Assembly (NCBI GenBank): GCA_036926295.1
Contig: JAVFKF010000015.1
Coordinates: forward strand, 70,086,501 to 70,150,500
Direction of reading: 5' to 3'
DNA length: 64,000 bases
Source of the DNA: Pachydiplax longipennis
Lineage: Eukaryota; Arthropoda; Insecta; Odonata; Libellulidae
Positions 23,081 through 34,699 of this stretch are shown one piece after another. The first letter of the stretch is position 1. Each line of letters begins with the position of its first letter. Position numbers and translations under genes: made by a program. A model generated the notes under the pieces. The model saw only the letters and a list, made by a program, of their open reading frames with translations, made no database searches and was not told the origin of the DNA.

Positions 23081-26000
23081 ATTTTTCAAAAATCTTGCCA
23101 AATTAGCCGTTTTTGGATCAAATTGCGGCTTAATTTGGAAGATTTTTTCGAAAATCTTGCTAAATAAGCCGTTTTCAGAGCAAGTTTAGGCTTATTTTGG
23201 AAGATTTTTCAAAACTCTTGCCACATAAGGCGTTTTGGGATGAAATTTCGGCTAAATTTAGTAGATTTTTTCGAAATTCTTGCTTAATAAGCCGTTTTCG
23301 GAGGAAATATTGGCTTAATTTGGAAGATTTGTTGAAAATTTTGTTAAATAAGCTGTTTTTGGAGAGAAATTTGCCTTATTTTGGAATGTTATACAAAAAT
23401 CTTGCCAAATTAGCCGTTTTTGGATCGAATTTCGGCTTAATTTGGAAGATTTTTTGAAAATCTTGCTAAATAAGCCGTTTTCAGAGCAAATTTCGGCTTA
23501 TTTTGGAAGATTTTTCAAAAATCTTGCCAAATTAGCCGTTTTTGGATCAAATTGCGGCTTAATTTGGAAGAATTATCTAAAATCTTGCTAAATAATTCGT
23601 TTTCAGAGCAAATTTCGGCTTAATTTGGATGATTTTTTCGAAGATCTTGCTAAATAAGTCGTTTTCGGAGGAAATTTTGGCTTAATTTTGAAGATTTTTT
23701 CGAATATCTTATGAAATAAGACGTTTAAAGAGAAAATTTTGGCTTAATTTGGAAGATTTGTTGAAACTCTTGCTAAATAATCTGTTTTTGGAGCAAATTT
23801 CGCCTTATTTTGGAACATTTTTGAAAAATCTTGTCAAATTAGCCGTTTTTGGATCAAATTGCGGCTTAATTTGGAAGATTTTTTCGAAAATCTTGCTAAA
23901 TAAACCGCTTTCGGAGTAAATTTCGGCTTATTTTGGAAGATTTTTCAAAAATCTTGCCAAATAAGGCGTTTTGGGATGTAATTTCGGCTAAATTTGGAAG
24001 ATTTTTTCGAAAATCTTGCTAAATAAGCCGTTATAAAAGCAAATTTCGGCATAATTTGGTGGATTTTTCTGAATTCGAAAATCGTACCAAATAAGCCGTT
24101 CTCGAAGCAAAATTTGGCTTAATCTGAAAGATTTAGCGAAAATGCTGCTAAGTAAGCCGTTTTCGGAACAAATTTTGGATGAATTTGACAATGTTTCGAA
24201 TATCTTGATAAATAAGCCGTTTTAAGAGCAAATTTCGGCTTATTTGGTAAGATTTGTCAACAATCTTGCCAAATAAGGCGTTTTGGGGTCAAACATAGGC
24301 TAAATTTAGAAGATTCTTTCGAAAATCTTGCTAAATAAGCCGTTTTCGGAGCAAATTTCGGCTTAATTAGGATGATTTTTCGAAAATCTTACCAAATAAG
24401 CCGTTCTCGAAGCAAATTTTTGCTTAATGTGGAAGATTTAGCGAAAATCTTGCTAAGTAAGCCATTTTAGGAACAAATTTTAGCTGAATTGACAATGTTA
24501 CGAAAATCTTGATAAATAAGTCGTTTTCGAAGGAAATTTCTGCTAATTGTGGAAGATTTTTTGGAAAATCCTGCCTAATAAACCGTTTTTGGAGCGAATT
24601 TTGCCTTATGTGCGAATATTTTTCCCAAATCTTGCCAAATTTGCTGTTCTGGGATCATATTTCGGCTTAATCTGGAAGATTTGTTGTATATCTTGCTAAA
24701 TAAGCTGTTTTTGGAGCAAATTTCGCCTTATTTTGGAAGGTTTTTCAGAAATCATGCCAAATAAGCCGTTTTCAGTGCAAATTTCGGCTTAATCTGGAAG
24801 ATGTAGCGAAAATCGTGCTAGGTAAGCCGTTTTCGGAACAAATTTTGGCTGAATTTGACAATGTTACGAAAATCTTGATAAATAAGTCGTTTTCGAAGGA
24901 AATTTCTGCTTATTGTGGAAGATTTTTTGGAAAATCTTGCTTAATAAGCCGTTTCGGAGATAATAACGGCTTAATTTGAAAGATTTTTTCGATAATCTTG
25001 CTAAATAAGCCGTTATAAAAGCAAATTTCGGCATAATTTGGTGGATTTTTCTGAATTCTTGCCAAATAAGCCGTTTTCGGAGCAAATTTTTGTATATTTT
25101 GGAAGATTTTCAAAAAATCTTCCTAAAAAAGTCGATATCGGAGCCAATTTTTTTTTAATCTGGAAAATTTAGCGAAAATCTTGCTAAATAAGCCGTTTTC
25201 TGAGCAAATTTAACCTTATTTTGGAAGATTTTTCAGAAATCTTGCCAAATAAGACGCTCATAGAGGAAATTTCGGTTTTATTAAGAAGATTTTTCTAAAT
25301 TCTTGCCAAATTAGCCGTTTTTTGATCAAATTTCGCCTTGAATTGCAAGATTTTTTCGAAGATCCTACTAAATAAGCCGTTCTTGGGGCAAATTTTGGCT
25401 TATTTTGGAAGATTTTCATAAATCTTGCCAAATAAGCCGTTTTTGGAGGAAATTTCGGTTTAATTTGGAATATTTTTTCAAAAATCTTGCTAAATAAGCC
25501 GTTCTCAGAGGAAATCTCGGCCTTTTTTGGATGATGTTTCTAAAGTTTTGCGAAATAAGCCGTTTTCATAGCATATTTTGGTATATTTTGGAAGATTTTC
25601 TGAAACTCCTACTAAACAAGTCGTTTTCGAGCAAATTTCGGCTTAATTTGGAAGATCATTCTACAATCTTGCCATATAAGCCATTTTAACCAAATTTAGG
25701 CTTACGTTAGAATATTTTTTTAATATTTTCTAGATAAACTGTTTTTTGAATGTATTTCGGCTTAATTTGAGGTTTTTACAAATCTCTAGCTGAAAAAACC
25801 GTTTTTTGACCAAATTTCGGCTTAATTTGGTAGATTTTTCTAATATATCTTGCTAAATGAGCCGCTTTTTTACCAAATTTAGGCTTATTTTGGAAGAGTT
25901 TTCTAATAAATTGATAAATAACCCTTTTTTTGAGCAAATTTCGGCTTAATTTGGGTGATTTCTCGAACATCTTGCTAAATAAGCCTTTTCTGAACAAATG

Positions 26001-26850
26001 TAGGCTTATTTTGGAATAGTTTTCGAATATCCCGATAAATAAGACGTTTTTCGACGAAATATCTTCCTATTTTGGTAGATTTTTTTAATATTTTGCTAAG
26101 TAAGCCGTTTTTTGACCAAATTTAAGCTTAATTTGGGTTATTTCTCGAATACCTTGCTAAATAAGCTGTTTCTTGAACTAAAGTCGGCTTATTTTGGAAG
26201 GTTTTCTGAATAAAATGCTAAAAAGGCCGTTTTTTAACCAAATTTCGGATTAATTTGGATGATTTTTCAAATATCTAGATGAATAAGCAGTTCTTCGACC
26301 AAATTTCGGCTTTTTTTAGAAAATGTTTTGAATATCTTGCTATATAAGCCGTTTTTTGAACGAAATTCGGCTTAATTTGAAAGGTTTTTCAAATATATTG
26401 CTGAAAAAACGTTTTCTGAACAAATTTAGGCTTATTTTGGAATAGTTTTTGACATCTCGATAAATAATAAGTTTTTCGACGAAATTTCCACCTAATTTAG
26501 CAGATTTATCGAATATTTTGCTAAATAAGCCGTTTTTTTCAACTAAAGTTGGATAATTTTGGAAGTTTTTTCGAATAACTTGCGGAATTATCCCTTTTTT
26601 TAAACAAATTTCGGCTCAAAAGCCTTTTCGAATATCTTGATTAAAAAGCCGTTCTTCGATCAGATTTCGGCTGAATTTGGTAGATTTTTCGAATATTTTG
26701 CTAAATAAGCCGCTTTTTGACTAAATTTCGACTTACTTGTGAAGAGTTTTCGAATATCTTGCTAAATAATTAGTTTTTTGACAAAGTTTCGGATTAATTT
26801 GGGTGATTTTTCGGGTTATCTTGCTAAATAAGCCGTTTTTGAGCAACTCT
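23080..26850. repeat. 62-bp satellite, diverged monomeric edge
   Basis: The same monomer core (AAATCTTGCTAAATAAGCCG, TTTGGAAGATTTT) is recognisable throughout, but substitutions and small indels increase from left to right and no large near-identical blocks remain. By 26,000 many monomers share only short words such as AAATAAGCCGTTTTTTGA. The array stops near 26,850, after GCTAAATAAGCCGTTTTTGAG. Confidence 0.92.
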
Positions 26851-26940
26851 GCTTAATTAAACATCACAGTCTCAGGTCTCACTTGGTGGTGACAACAAAG
26901 TTCTCCATGATAAATTTCTTATACTATACCACAAAGTAAA
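26851..26940. other. satellite-unique junction
   Basis: Non-satellite sequence begins here abruptly. It ends in the purine/pyrimidine stretch that may form the outer part of stem I of the neighbouring ribozyme motif. Nothing else is recognised. Confidence 0.5.
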
Positions 26941-27000
26941 AGATACACGACCTAGGTTTCGTGGCGAAGCCACATCATCAGGTGATTTTTCTAACTTTTG
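26941..27000 (-). ncRNA. hammerhead-ribozyme-like motif, Penelope type
   Basis: The minus strand reads CAC then CUGAUGA (26,981-26,975), one U, a 5-bp stem GUGGC/GCCAC closed by UUC, then GAAA, then ACC-UA-GGU followed by C and GUG. This has the layout of a minimal hammerhead: invariant CUGAUGA and GAA core boxes, a very short stem III, a cleavage triplet GUC (cut predicted between 26,949 and 26,948), and a stem I opening of three pairs (CAC/GUG). AAAAG and CUUUU further out could extend stem I. The extra U after CUGAUGA and the tiny stem III match the compact hammerheads known from Penelope-like retroelements. No Penelope protein is visible nearby, so this is probably an element end left behind. 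Cleavage activity is unproven. Confidence 0.6.
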
Positions 27001-27194
27001 GTAAAGCAGCTTACTGTGTGTTTGGAGACGGAAAAAATCTGCGTCTTAAGCGGGAAGAAGGGCGGAAATTATACCATGCGTATTAGAAACGCGGACTGTT
27101 TGCAAAAACGTCTTCCACCACATTATTTTAGGATTTATATTTAGGATTAGGGAATTGAAATCTTCAGCCAATATGACACCGCGAGGCTAGGAAT

Positions 27195-27859
27195 AAGACT
27201 GGTAGTGATGGGCGAATAGTAACTACTCATTATTTTGATATTCGTTACTCCCTCGGATCCGAAGTAACGAGTTCTCATTCCCAAAAATACTCCAGTAATC
27301 GCTTGGCGATCATCAACTGTTCGCGAGTAAATACTAAAGGGATAAAACTATTTCTTTCGGTTCTCGGATTCGCGGGACTCAAGAATGACAAGCCTGAGAG
27401 AGAAAGACCGAAGCCAATGAAATCTTTAATTTGTGACATCCCATTAACAGATGTGTATTCACTCTCAATAATTAGACTATTTGAATTGTAACCCGATGTA
27501 CAGTATTGTAAAAATCTCAAAATTCTGTATTAAACGTATGGAGATGAGTGCATACATTAAAATATTTATCTTGATTTTTAAAATCTTTAAGAAAGAAATG
27601 AAACATTTGATGACCTACCATAAATTCAGAGATTATGTATAAGTCAGGTTACCCTAAATTTATAATGGGTAACGAATACAGAAAACAAATTCCGACTCGA
27701 TGACTACCGAAATTCGTAAGAGTAACCATTAAGTGACTGCGCATCAATCAATTCGATCATCGCGGAGGAACGAGTATCTAAGTAACGAGTAAACCCAAAA
27801 GTAACGTGCATCTACTCGAAAAGTAACGATTACAAGAGAGGCCCAGAAAAAAAGACTCG
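27195..27859. mobile_element. candidate hAT-like MITE
   Basis: The stretch 27,203-27,851 starts TAGTGATGGGCGAATAGTAAC and its ends are rich in GTTACT/AGTAAC words. It is flanked by AAGACTGG (27,195-27,202) and AAGACTCG (27,852-27,859), a possible 8-bp target-site duplication with one mismatch. The start resembles hAT terminal repeats (CAGNGNTGGGC), but the right terminus pairs with it only loosely (TGGGC and GTAA in common). It has no transposase, so it would be non-autonomous and old. Confidence 0.4.
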
Positions 27860-29930
27860 TAATCTGAAACGATAACCCGTTTATACTATCGATGTCTTCC
27901 TTTTAAGGAGTTTATTCCTTTTGAGGGGTTTGAACCCCTAAAACGTCCCCCCTCACTGCGCCTCTGGAGTAAGTTTATTTATCTATGCCTGTACTAGAAT
28001 GTGTAGAGTCTATCGTGCATCAGAAATATCTCACGCAAAAGCTTATAAATTCGCCGATCTGAATACAGGACGAAATAGTCTGATCCAACAGGTGCTCAAA
28101 TCTAGATCCTCCTCTTAATCCACATTTGACGAAATAAGGCCGGCAAATTGCAGACCCGGGATCGAGTTCAGGTATGGTAATGTATTCTTTACATCAGTCT
28201 CCCTAGAGCACTACTTCTAATAATTCATCTAATTGATTTACTTTCGCTATTACGATTTGAATCCATTAGAATGCTTTGTTCCACAGCAATCTGAAGAAGT
28301 TTCATCTTAGTAAATCGAATTTTTATATCTGAAGTAAGATAATACTTACAATTATTATAACGTAAACATAAAAGTAACGAAATACGATTCGACAAAGGAT
28401 CGCAGAATTAATTAAAGAGCTCTAGGAATAAATGGAGTTGCCGTTTTATTTCGATTAGCGAGATAAGATCTAATTGTTATGCAATTCAAACCAACGAAAT
28501 ATTATTACCTCTAGTGCCTACATGAGTAAGGGCTTATTCTTGACAAGATTTCATTCTCAATTTTAGTTTCCAGAACCCTCTTTTATCCATGATCAGAAGG
28601 GAAAAACCAGGTTTATGGAAAAGTGATTCACTCGAAACTTTCAGAGCACATTAAAAATAGTGGACATGTGTCTGACCGTTCGACTAAATGGGCCTTAGCT
28701 TATGAAATTAGCCTTCGTTTACGAATCAGCAACTGAATATAGGAGTTTGGCAACCACGCCTGCATTGCCATATTAGTTTCGAGATTTTACATTTATCAAA
28801 TTAGTTAATTTGTGATAAAAATTTCATCTTTGCATTTCACCTCGCAAGCATTCCTTACATTTTAGTTAGCATATATTCTAATATACATAACGTCGGAACT
28901 CAAGCATCTATCATATATCAAAGCTGCATATCGACTGCAAATTCTTTGTCGAATCCGCAAGCGTCATTTGCTTAGCCTCCGTTGTCTGGGTCCTAACTAC
29001 CGAATCCTAAATAGCGAAACCCATTTATAACAGGTTCGCCTCTAGGGGGCCGCAAATTTCCGATTTTTCTCAATATAAAGTATTGCGCGGATTACTTCAA
29101 AATTTATTTTTCGTTCTTTCCGAAAATTTTCATCCTGAGAATCGGATTATTTATTGTAGATAAGCCTCTGTAACATAGTGGTAATGATTTTTCGAAGATG
29201 GCCTTGCATATTATTACGCTGCATGAATTATTTTACTAACTTATAAACTATAGTAATAATATGTATATATACATAAATTACATACATATTTAAAGGCACG
29301 AAAATATGTTATTTACCTATTTGAAAATTATTATTAATATACTATAATATTAATACTATACTGCATAAATTTTTAAGTGTCACTATATTTTTTCTGATGG
29401 TAATCTTTACTTAGCAGTTTAAAATGTGTGAAACCAGAAATTAAGCATTTATTTTTTAAATTTTATCATATAATGCGTGTTAGCGTAGATGGTGTTTTAA
29501 TAAAGTAATTCTTTTCTTTGTTACGCTATTGCTTATTGTAATGAAGCAAAACCTAGAGTACATAATATAGGAAAATTTTAAAGTTACTATTAAAATTTTT
29601 GTACTCTAAAATGCATCCAACGTTTCCTATTCATTTTTTTCATACATCCACGGCTTGTGTTAATGGAAAAGGAATCCCATCCAAAAATTGAATGAATTGT
29701 GTACTTTTATCTTATTTAATTATCCGTATATCTACATACTACACCGTTTTGGGCATGTGGCAGTGTGTATGAGTTATTTTATTTCGTTAACAGACTGAAA
29801 ATTTAAGCCTAGAACCGACTTGCTTAGGCAACTAATCCCTTTACTACTATACAATATAATTATGGCTTTTGTAACATGGTTTTCTATGTCATGTGAATTC
29901 CCCGTAAAAAAAAGACAGAAAATAAATACA
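27860..29930. other. AT-rich, no gene recognised
   Basis: I see no long reading frame, RNA gene or clear repeat. The densest AT-rich part, with short TA-rich runs, is around 29,240-29,380. Confidence 0.5.
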
Positions 29931-29939
29931 CTTAAATAC

Positions 29940-30480
29940 ACACACATCGGTGATCTACACTAAACATTAATTTCGCACAGGGAGTCTTTCCTGCGCATTA
30001 TGGAATTTTTTAAAAAATATCGTATTGATCGTCAATGGAATTCTCCCATGTCTTTATATTGGGAGTTTACCGACGTCAGATTAATAAATACACACCGTTG
30101 ATCTACACTATGTAATTCATACTTACAGGGGGTTCCATGTATACCTTGAAGAATTTAAAAAAAGTTGTGTAGATGATCATTATAAGTCACCCAGAGTCGG
30201 AAACACATTTTAAAATTTAAGCCTAACAGTCCTTAACAGTTTTCACTACCTTTCATGTTAACTACTCACTGCATGACAGATGTTGACGAAATTTGATACG
30301 TAAATGTTCCATGCCTTCAGTGACGTAATAATTACTTTTTATACCGATGAATGAATGATAGAAGGCAATATTCCAACGAAAATTTAGCATCTGCGGTTAT
30401 GAAGAATTTGCAGTATCGATCCGCACGGAACAACGTACGACTTTTTAGTGAAATTTTCCTAATCCATTCGACTCTGCTAA
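29940..30480. repeat. diverged member of the dispersed 160-bp-subunit family
   Basis: The order TTCTCCCATG, GGGAGTTTACCGACGTCAG, GATCTACACT, TTACAGGGGGTTCC, AAGTCACCCAGAGTCGG and ATTTAAGCCTAACAG is repeated with many substitutions at 38,880-39,240. This is an old dispersed copy with no coding capacity. Confidence 0.6.
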
Positions 30481-31365
30481 TATTATTTAATTCTGATGAA
30501 GCTACTCATTACGATAAATAAATTATGATTTACATAAGTTCCTACGCGCAGTATTTCGGAATGTGCGTAGGAGTGCACAAATCACAGCTCAAATTCCCTT
30601 ATTGGTTAATTTCCCGAGACGTAGTAGCATTTCGAGTAAGATCAAAAGTTTTTCAACGTCTAGTTGTTTCCACGTGCTATCTTGTGTTTTCTAGAGGATC
30701 GTGTGTATCGCAATTGGAAATGAGCAGTCAGCGGACAGTTCAGCTATTCTACGTTGAAGTAATTTAAGAGAGTGAAGAGTTAAAAAATTTCAGGTTATTG
30801 TAATCAGACGACGCGCCTGCTTTAATGTATATATTTAATCTCATTTTCGACCATAGTTATGATAAAGTGTTCTTCAGAAAATAAATATAAAGTGAATTTG
30901 TATCCTTGACAAGTTCTGTTTCTATCGAAAAATTGAAGGAAATCACCAATTGGACGAACTTGAGCCGAGTTCTAAGTAAAGGGAAATTCTATACAGTTTC
31001 ACATTCTAATCGTCGATGTCCGGTTTCCATTCAAAATTGTGAGAAATTGAAAAGGTTCATTTTGCAATTTGGATTGTGCGTTACATTCAATGACAGAGAC
31101 GTGAGAGGTGTTTTAATCTCTTATTCAAAAATATTTAAACTAACATTGCTTATTTCTATTATTCCTGTTGCTCAACGTCCATAACGATCTGTATCTGAAT
31201 ACAGTACAACCCGGATAAAAGGCTTTTCAGGGGAAAAACCAGTTACCATGTTACAAGGGTACTAACCAGGTTGTGTAATGTTGATTGCCTTATATAATAT
31301 TTCTGAATAATGGCCAGATATTCTAACAAAGAGAGAGCATAATTTATTTAATTTTGGCTATTGTT
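30481..31365. other. no supported gene; two short open frames
   Basis: Open frames of 80 and 92 codons on the plus strand (30,525-30,767 and 30,906-31,184) show no motif I recognise. There is no duplicate elsewhere in the window to test them by conservation. Confidence 0.35.
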
Positions 31366-31690
31366 ACCGGGAATGGGTCAACTCGCCGCGGGCATATTTT
31401 TAATACGTTTAGAACTATGAAATTACTCGTTCTTCGCAAGGGTTTTGATTATCTAATACCATAGAAAGAAGAAACCCTTTAATTAGTCTTGTGGGCTCAA
31501 TATGACCTTTCTTACAAAATTAATTTAAATAATTATATTATAAGCATATTATTTATTTTTAGCGGTGATCTACAAAGTAATTCAGCAGTAAATATCAGGT
31601 GCATAATGAAAAATGATATTTGGGAGTTAATATATCACCAGAATTTTGCTATACCATGATACGACAAACCAATTTTGTTGATTTAACCGA
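31366..31690 (+). repeat. left arm of a 3-kb inverted repeat
   Basis: GAAATTACTCGTTCTTCGCA, then AGGGTTTTGATTATCTAATA, is the near-exact reverse complement of 34,300-34,350. Further in, the stretch 31,564-31,680 (GTGATCTAC, AAAAATGATATTTGGGAG, CAGAATTTTGCTAT) pairs with 33,860-33,985. The arms are diverged and interrupted, so this is probably an old fold-back or a pair of insertions in opposite orientation. Confidence 0.65.
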
Positions 31691-32379
31691 TAAAAATGCA
31701 TTAAATTTTAGTAGTGTTACCAAATTTACGAAATAAATGTAAATAATTATATAATTAACAGATCATGGTCTTTAAGTGCCCTTATATTAAGTAATTCATT
31801 TGTAAGTACTATGTTAAGAACAAAATCAGATCATGCATACCAACTGATAAATACATACAAATCAACTTTTCATAAACAGATACCCCTTCCTAATTGATCT
31901 TTACGAAATGCAGTAGACGTAATTAACCCTTAATTAGTCTCGTGAGGTGAATGTGACCCCAGGTGGTGTAATTCCCTCGGCAAAACAAAAACTAATCAGC
32001 ATATATTAACCAAATTTTATTTTGAAAAGATTTTTAGCTTCTTACGATAATATGAGAATCTAGTTAATTTTAAGCAATCAAAAGTATGCAATTTTGGCAG
32101 TTTCGCCAGATTTCCAAAAATAAATTTGAATAATATTCAAACAATACTTCAATACTTATTAAGCGCCTATACATAACATAACTTATTGATAAGTACCAGA
32201 AAAATAATGAACACCATATCTTTCATATATTTTGCATTATAGGTTCCGAAGCGTCGGAGATTCGAAGCGCGAAGCGGAATACGCTCTTTGATATAAAAGT
32301 CAAAATCTTACGTTCTGTTCAAGATATCGCATCAAAACAAACTGCAAATGAAAATCACAACATTTATCTCGATTACTCT

Positions 32380-32905
32380 CGAGACAAGTTCTTCCTTACG
32401 TGAGAAACAGAAAACTTTTAGGCGACGTATAAATTGGACTGCACGACGAATTTTTCTTGAGTTACGTTCCAACTAAATAATTTTTTACTAAAATGTGGTT
32501 AATCTAAAATTAATCTTGTGTAATATTTATGAATTCAGATGATACAATGAGCAATTGAAGAAAAAATCAGTATTTTATGTTGAATTGTGATAGAGAAATG
32601 GCAGTTTCAAAAATGTTCACGGGTGAAAACTCGGCAATTCATTCAATTTTTGCTTTTAACTTTGTTGTTTTTCTATAAAAGCATAAAATTTTCACTGTTG
32701 TGTCGAAAGAGTTATTTTTATTGAAAATTCATCAGAATTTAAGTTTTAATCGATCAATGTAAACTACTAATCTTAATTATACCCGTACGAATCCGTAGCT
32801 CCACGTAAAGGCAAACCTGCACGAGGCTAACTTCTTCGCTTACGACAAATTACATTGAGTTATTCCCCTGTAAGTTCTCCATACTGACTGGAATTTTGAA
32901 ACGTG
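32380..32905 (+). repeat. dispersed 0.5-kb repeat, copy 1
   Basis: It starts near ACAAGTTCTTCCTTACGTGA and ends near CCATACTGACTGGAATTTTG. An inverted copy with the same order of blocks lies at 59,420-59,920. Shared words include AGGCGACGTATAAATTG, GAGTTACGTTCCAACTAA, ATGATACAATGAGCAAT and TTCACGGGTGAAAA. It has no coding capacity and behaves like a short transposable element, family unknown. Confidence 0.75.
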
Positions 32906-33859
32906 CTATGATCGATCTGCCATGGTAACTGTAAGTTTCATATAGAAATATATTGAACATTCTATTTAATAGTTTTCAACCACGGAAATCGATTAGTAAT
33001 ATTTAAACATCGTAAAATCACTCCTTATCATTGTCATCAACCCATGAAATAATTCTTTAATACTTGCTCTACGATGCGCTACAGTGGTAGGTCTATCGGC
33101 ATAATCTTGCCTTTGGGAACTGATACCCCATTTTGTAATTGAATTTTAAAAAATATTAATTGTTGACAACAATTTTTAATAAATATATAACTATTATTAT
33201 TTACAACAGTTTTCAATATTTTTATTCAGTTTACTCTACCTTTGGTTGGAAAGCAGATAAGGATATATTTGTATGAGACAAAGCGGAAAATAATCAAATC
33301 CCGAATGTAATTAAGCAGTAAAATCTTACTCGTCAATAATGAAATACAAATTTTTATTTATTAGAATGTGAAATATATGATAAGAATCGATTTCTCGTAT
33401 TAGAAAAATATTTTTTTCGTAATTGTGTTTGCCCTGAATTAAACACTAAGAACACATTGAAAATTTATTTTTATAAATTTGAAAATTGTGATTCTGAATG
33501 TTTAAAGCGAGCAGAATAGTTATATTTATATAATATAAAAATATTAGGGAGAGAGAGAAATATAGACCAAAATAATATTTGTTTCGGAAATTATTTTTAG
33601 TTGGTGATCAGCATGATTTGATTTTTAGGGTTCATCGGTTAGACGGAGGAAGAAACTTTAAGTCTCATTCTCGCCCAAAAAAGACTATTATTATTATATC
33701 AATTATTAACATTTTACTTACTAATGAATTACTTTACATATAAGCACTATCAAAAAGCAGTAATATGTTTATTAAATAATGATTTAATTTAATATATTTG
33801 TGAATTTGTTAACTGCTAAAATTAAGTGCTTTTTATCAGTGAACTTAACAAAATGGCTT
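32906..33859. other. AT-rich spacer inside the inverted repeat
   Basis: Very AT-rich sequence between the two arms. I recognise no gene, RNA or repeat unit in it. Confidence 0.45.
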
Positions 33860-34405
33860 GTCATGTCATATAGCAAAATTCTGGTAGTCCATTAACTCTC
33901 AAATAGTATTTTTCATTCTCCGCTTGGTACTTACTATGAATTACTCATTACTGACTATGAATTAGTTCATTGATCATCGCTTAAAATAAATAAAATGCTT
34001 ATTAAATAATTATTTAAATTTATTTTTGTAATTTGTTAACACCGCATTAATTGCATACCTTTTGTTTCTCAAAATTAACGAAATTCAGATCATAAATGTA
34101 GTGCAAATTATTTATATAAGTAAAAAATTGGCATATAAATATCTTAAATAGCTTATGTTTTATCGAAGGAAGTATATCGTCTGGGGTTATCTCGACCCCA
34201 CGAAACCAATTAAGAGTTAACAAGGATTAATTGCTTCTATGAAGCGGTGCTGTGGTCTTACCGTAAAATTTAGCAAATATCTTAGTTTCTTCTTTCTGTG
34301 ATATTAGATAATTAAAACCCTTGCGAAGAACGAGTAATTTCATAGTTCTAGACGTATTTAAAGTATGACCGCGGCGAGTTGTCCTAGACCCATCGTTACC
34401 ATCCA
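33860..34405 (-). repeat. right arm of a 3-kb inverted repeat
   Basis: On the minus strand this arm repeats blocks of 31,366-31,690. The best-kept stretch is 34,300-34,400: ACCCTTGCGAAGAACGAGTA, ATTTCATAGTTCTAGACGTA, CGCGGCGAGTTG. Short related blocks also occur at 31,925-31,960 (TTAGTCTCGTGAGG). Confidence 0.65.
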
Positions 34406-34699
34406 ATCAAGCAGAGTTTATCATAGAGACTAAAGGACGGTACTGAAGAAGCTAAAAGACTGCTCCATCGAATTAAGCGAATGATAAGTTTAAGTGTATC
34501 TGAAAAGGGAAAATCCGCGTCTTGAACAAGAAGCATTAAACTTATTAAGGCTTATTAAGCGGTAATTTTACACGTGTTTCGCATGAAAGGGACCGACAAT
34601 TTGAGACAACCGCTTCTTAAGCGGAATAACATCTAGAGAAGCGTCTTCGCCCTCTTTTCATACACTGTATTGGAGGTATCTTTTCGAAGGATTTTCGCC

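Noticed and set aside
66..26000. Dozens of 60-133-aa open frames with text like NKPFSEQISAYFGRFF or SENGLFSKIF on both strands
   Set aside because: They repeat with the satellite monomer, occur in several frames and on both strands over the same bases, and end wherever a monomer variant has a stop. They are satellite, not a repeat-protein family.
1..26850. CRISPR array (regular short repeats)
   Set aside because: The repeat unit is contiguous, with no unique spacers; monomers are about 62 bp head to tail and the setting is eukaryotic.
30525..31184. Possible two-exon gene from adjacent 80- and 92-codon frames
   Set aside because: No motif, no convincing splice pair and no conserved copy to support coding.
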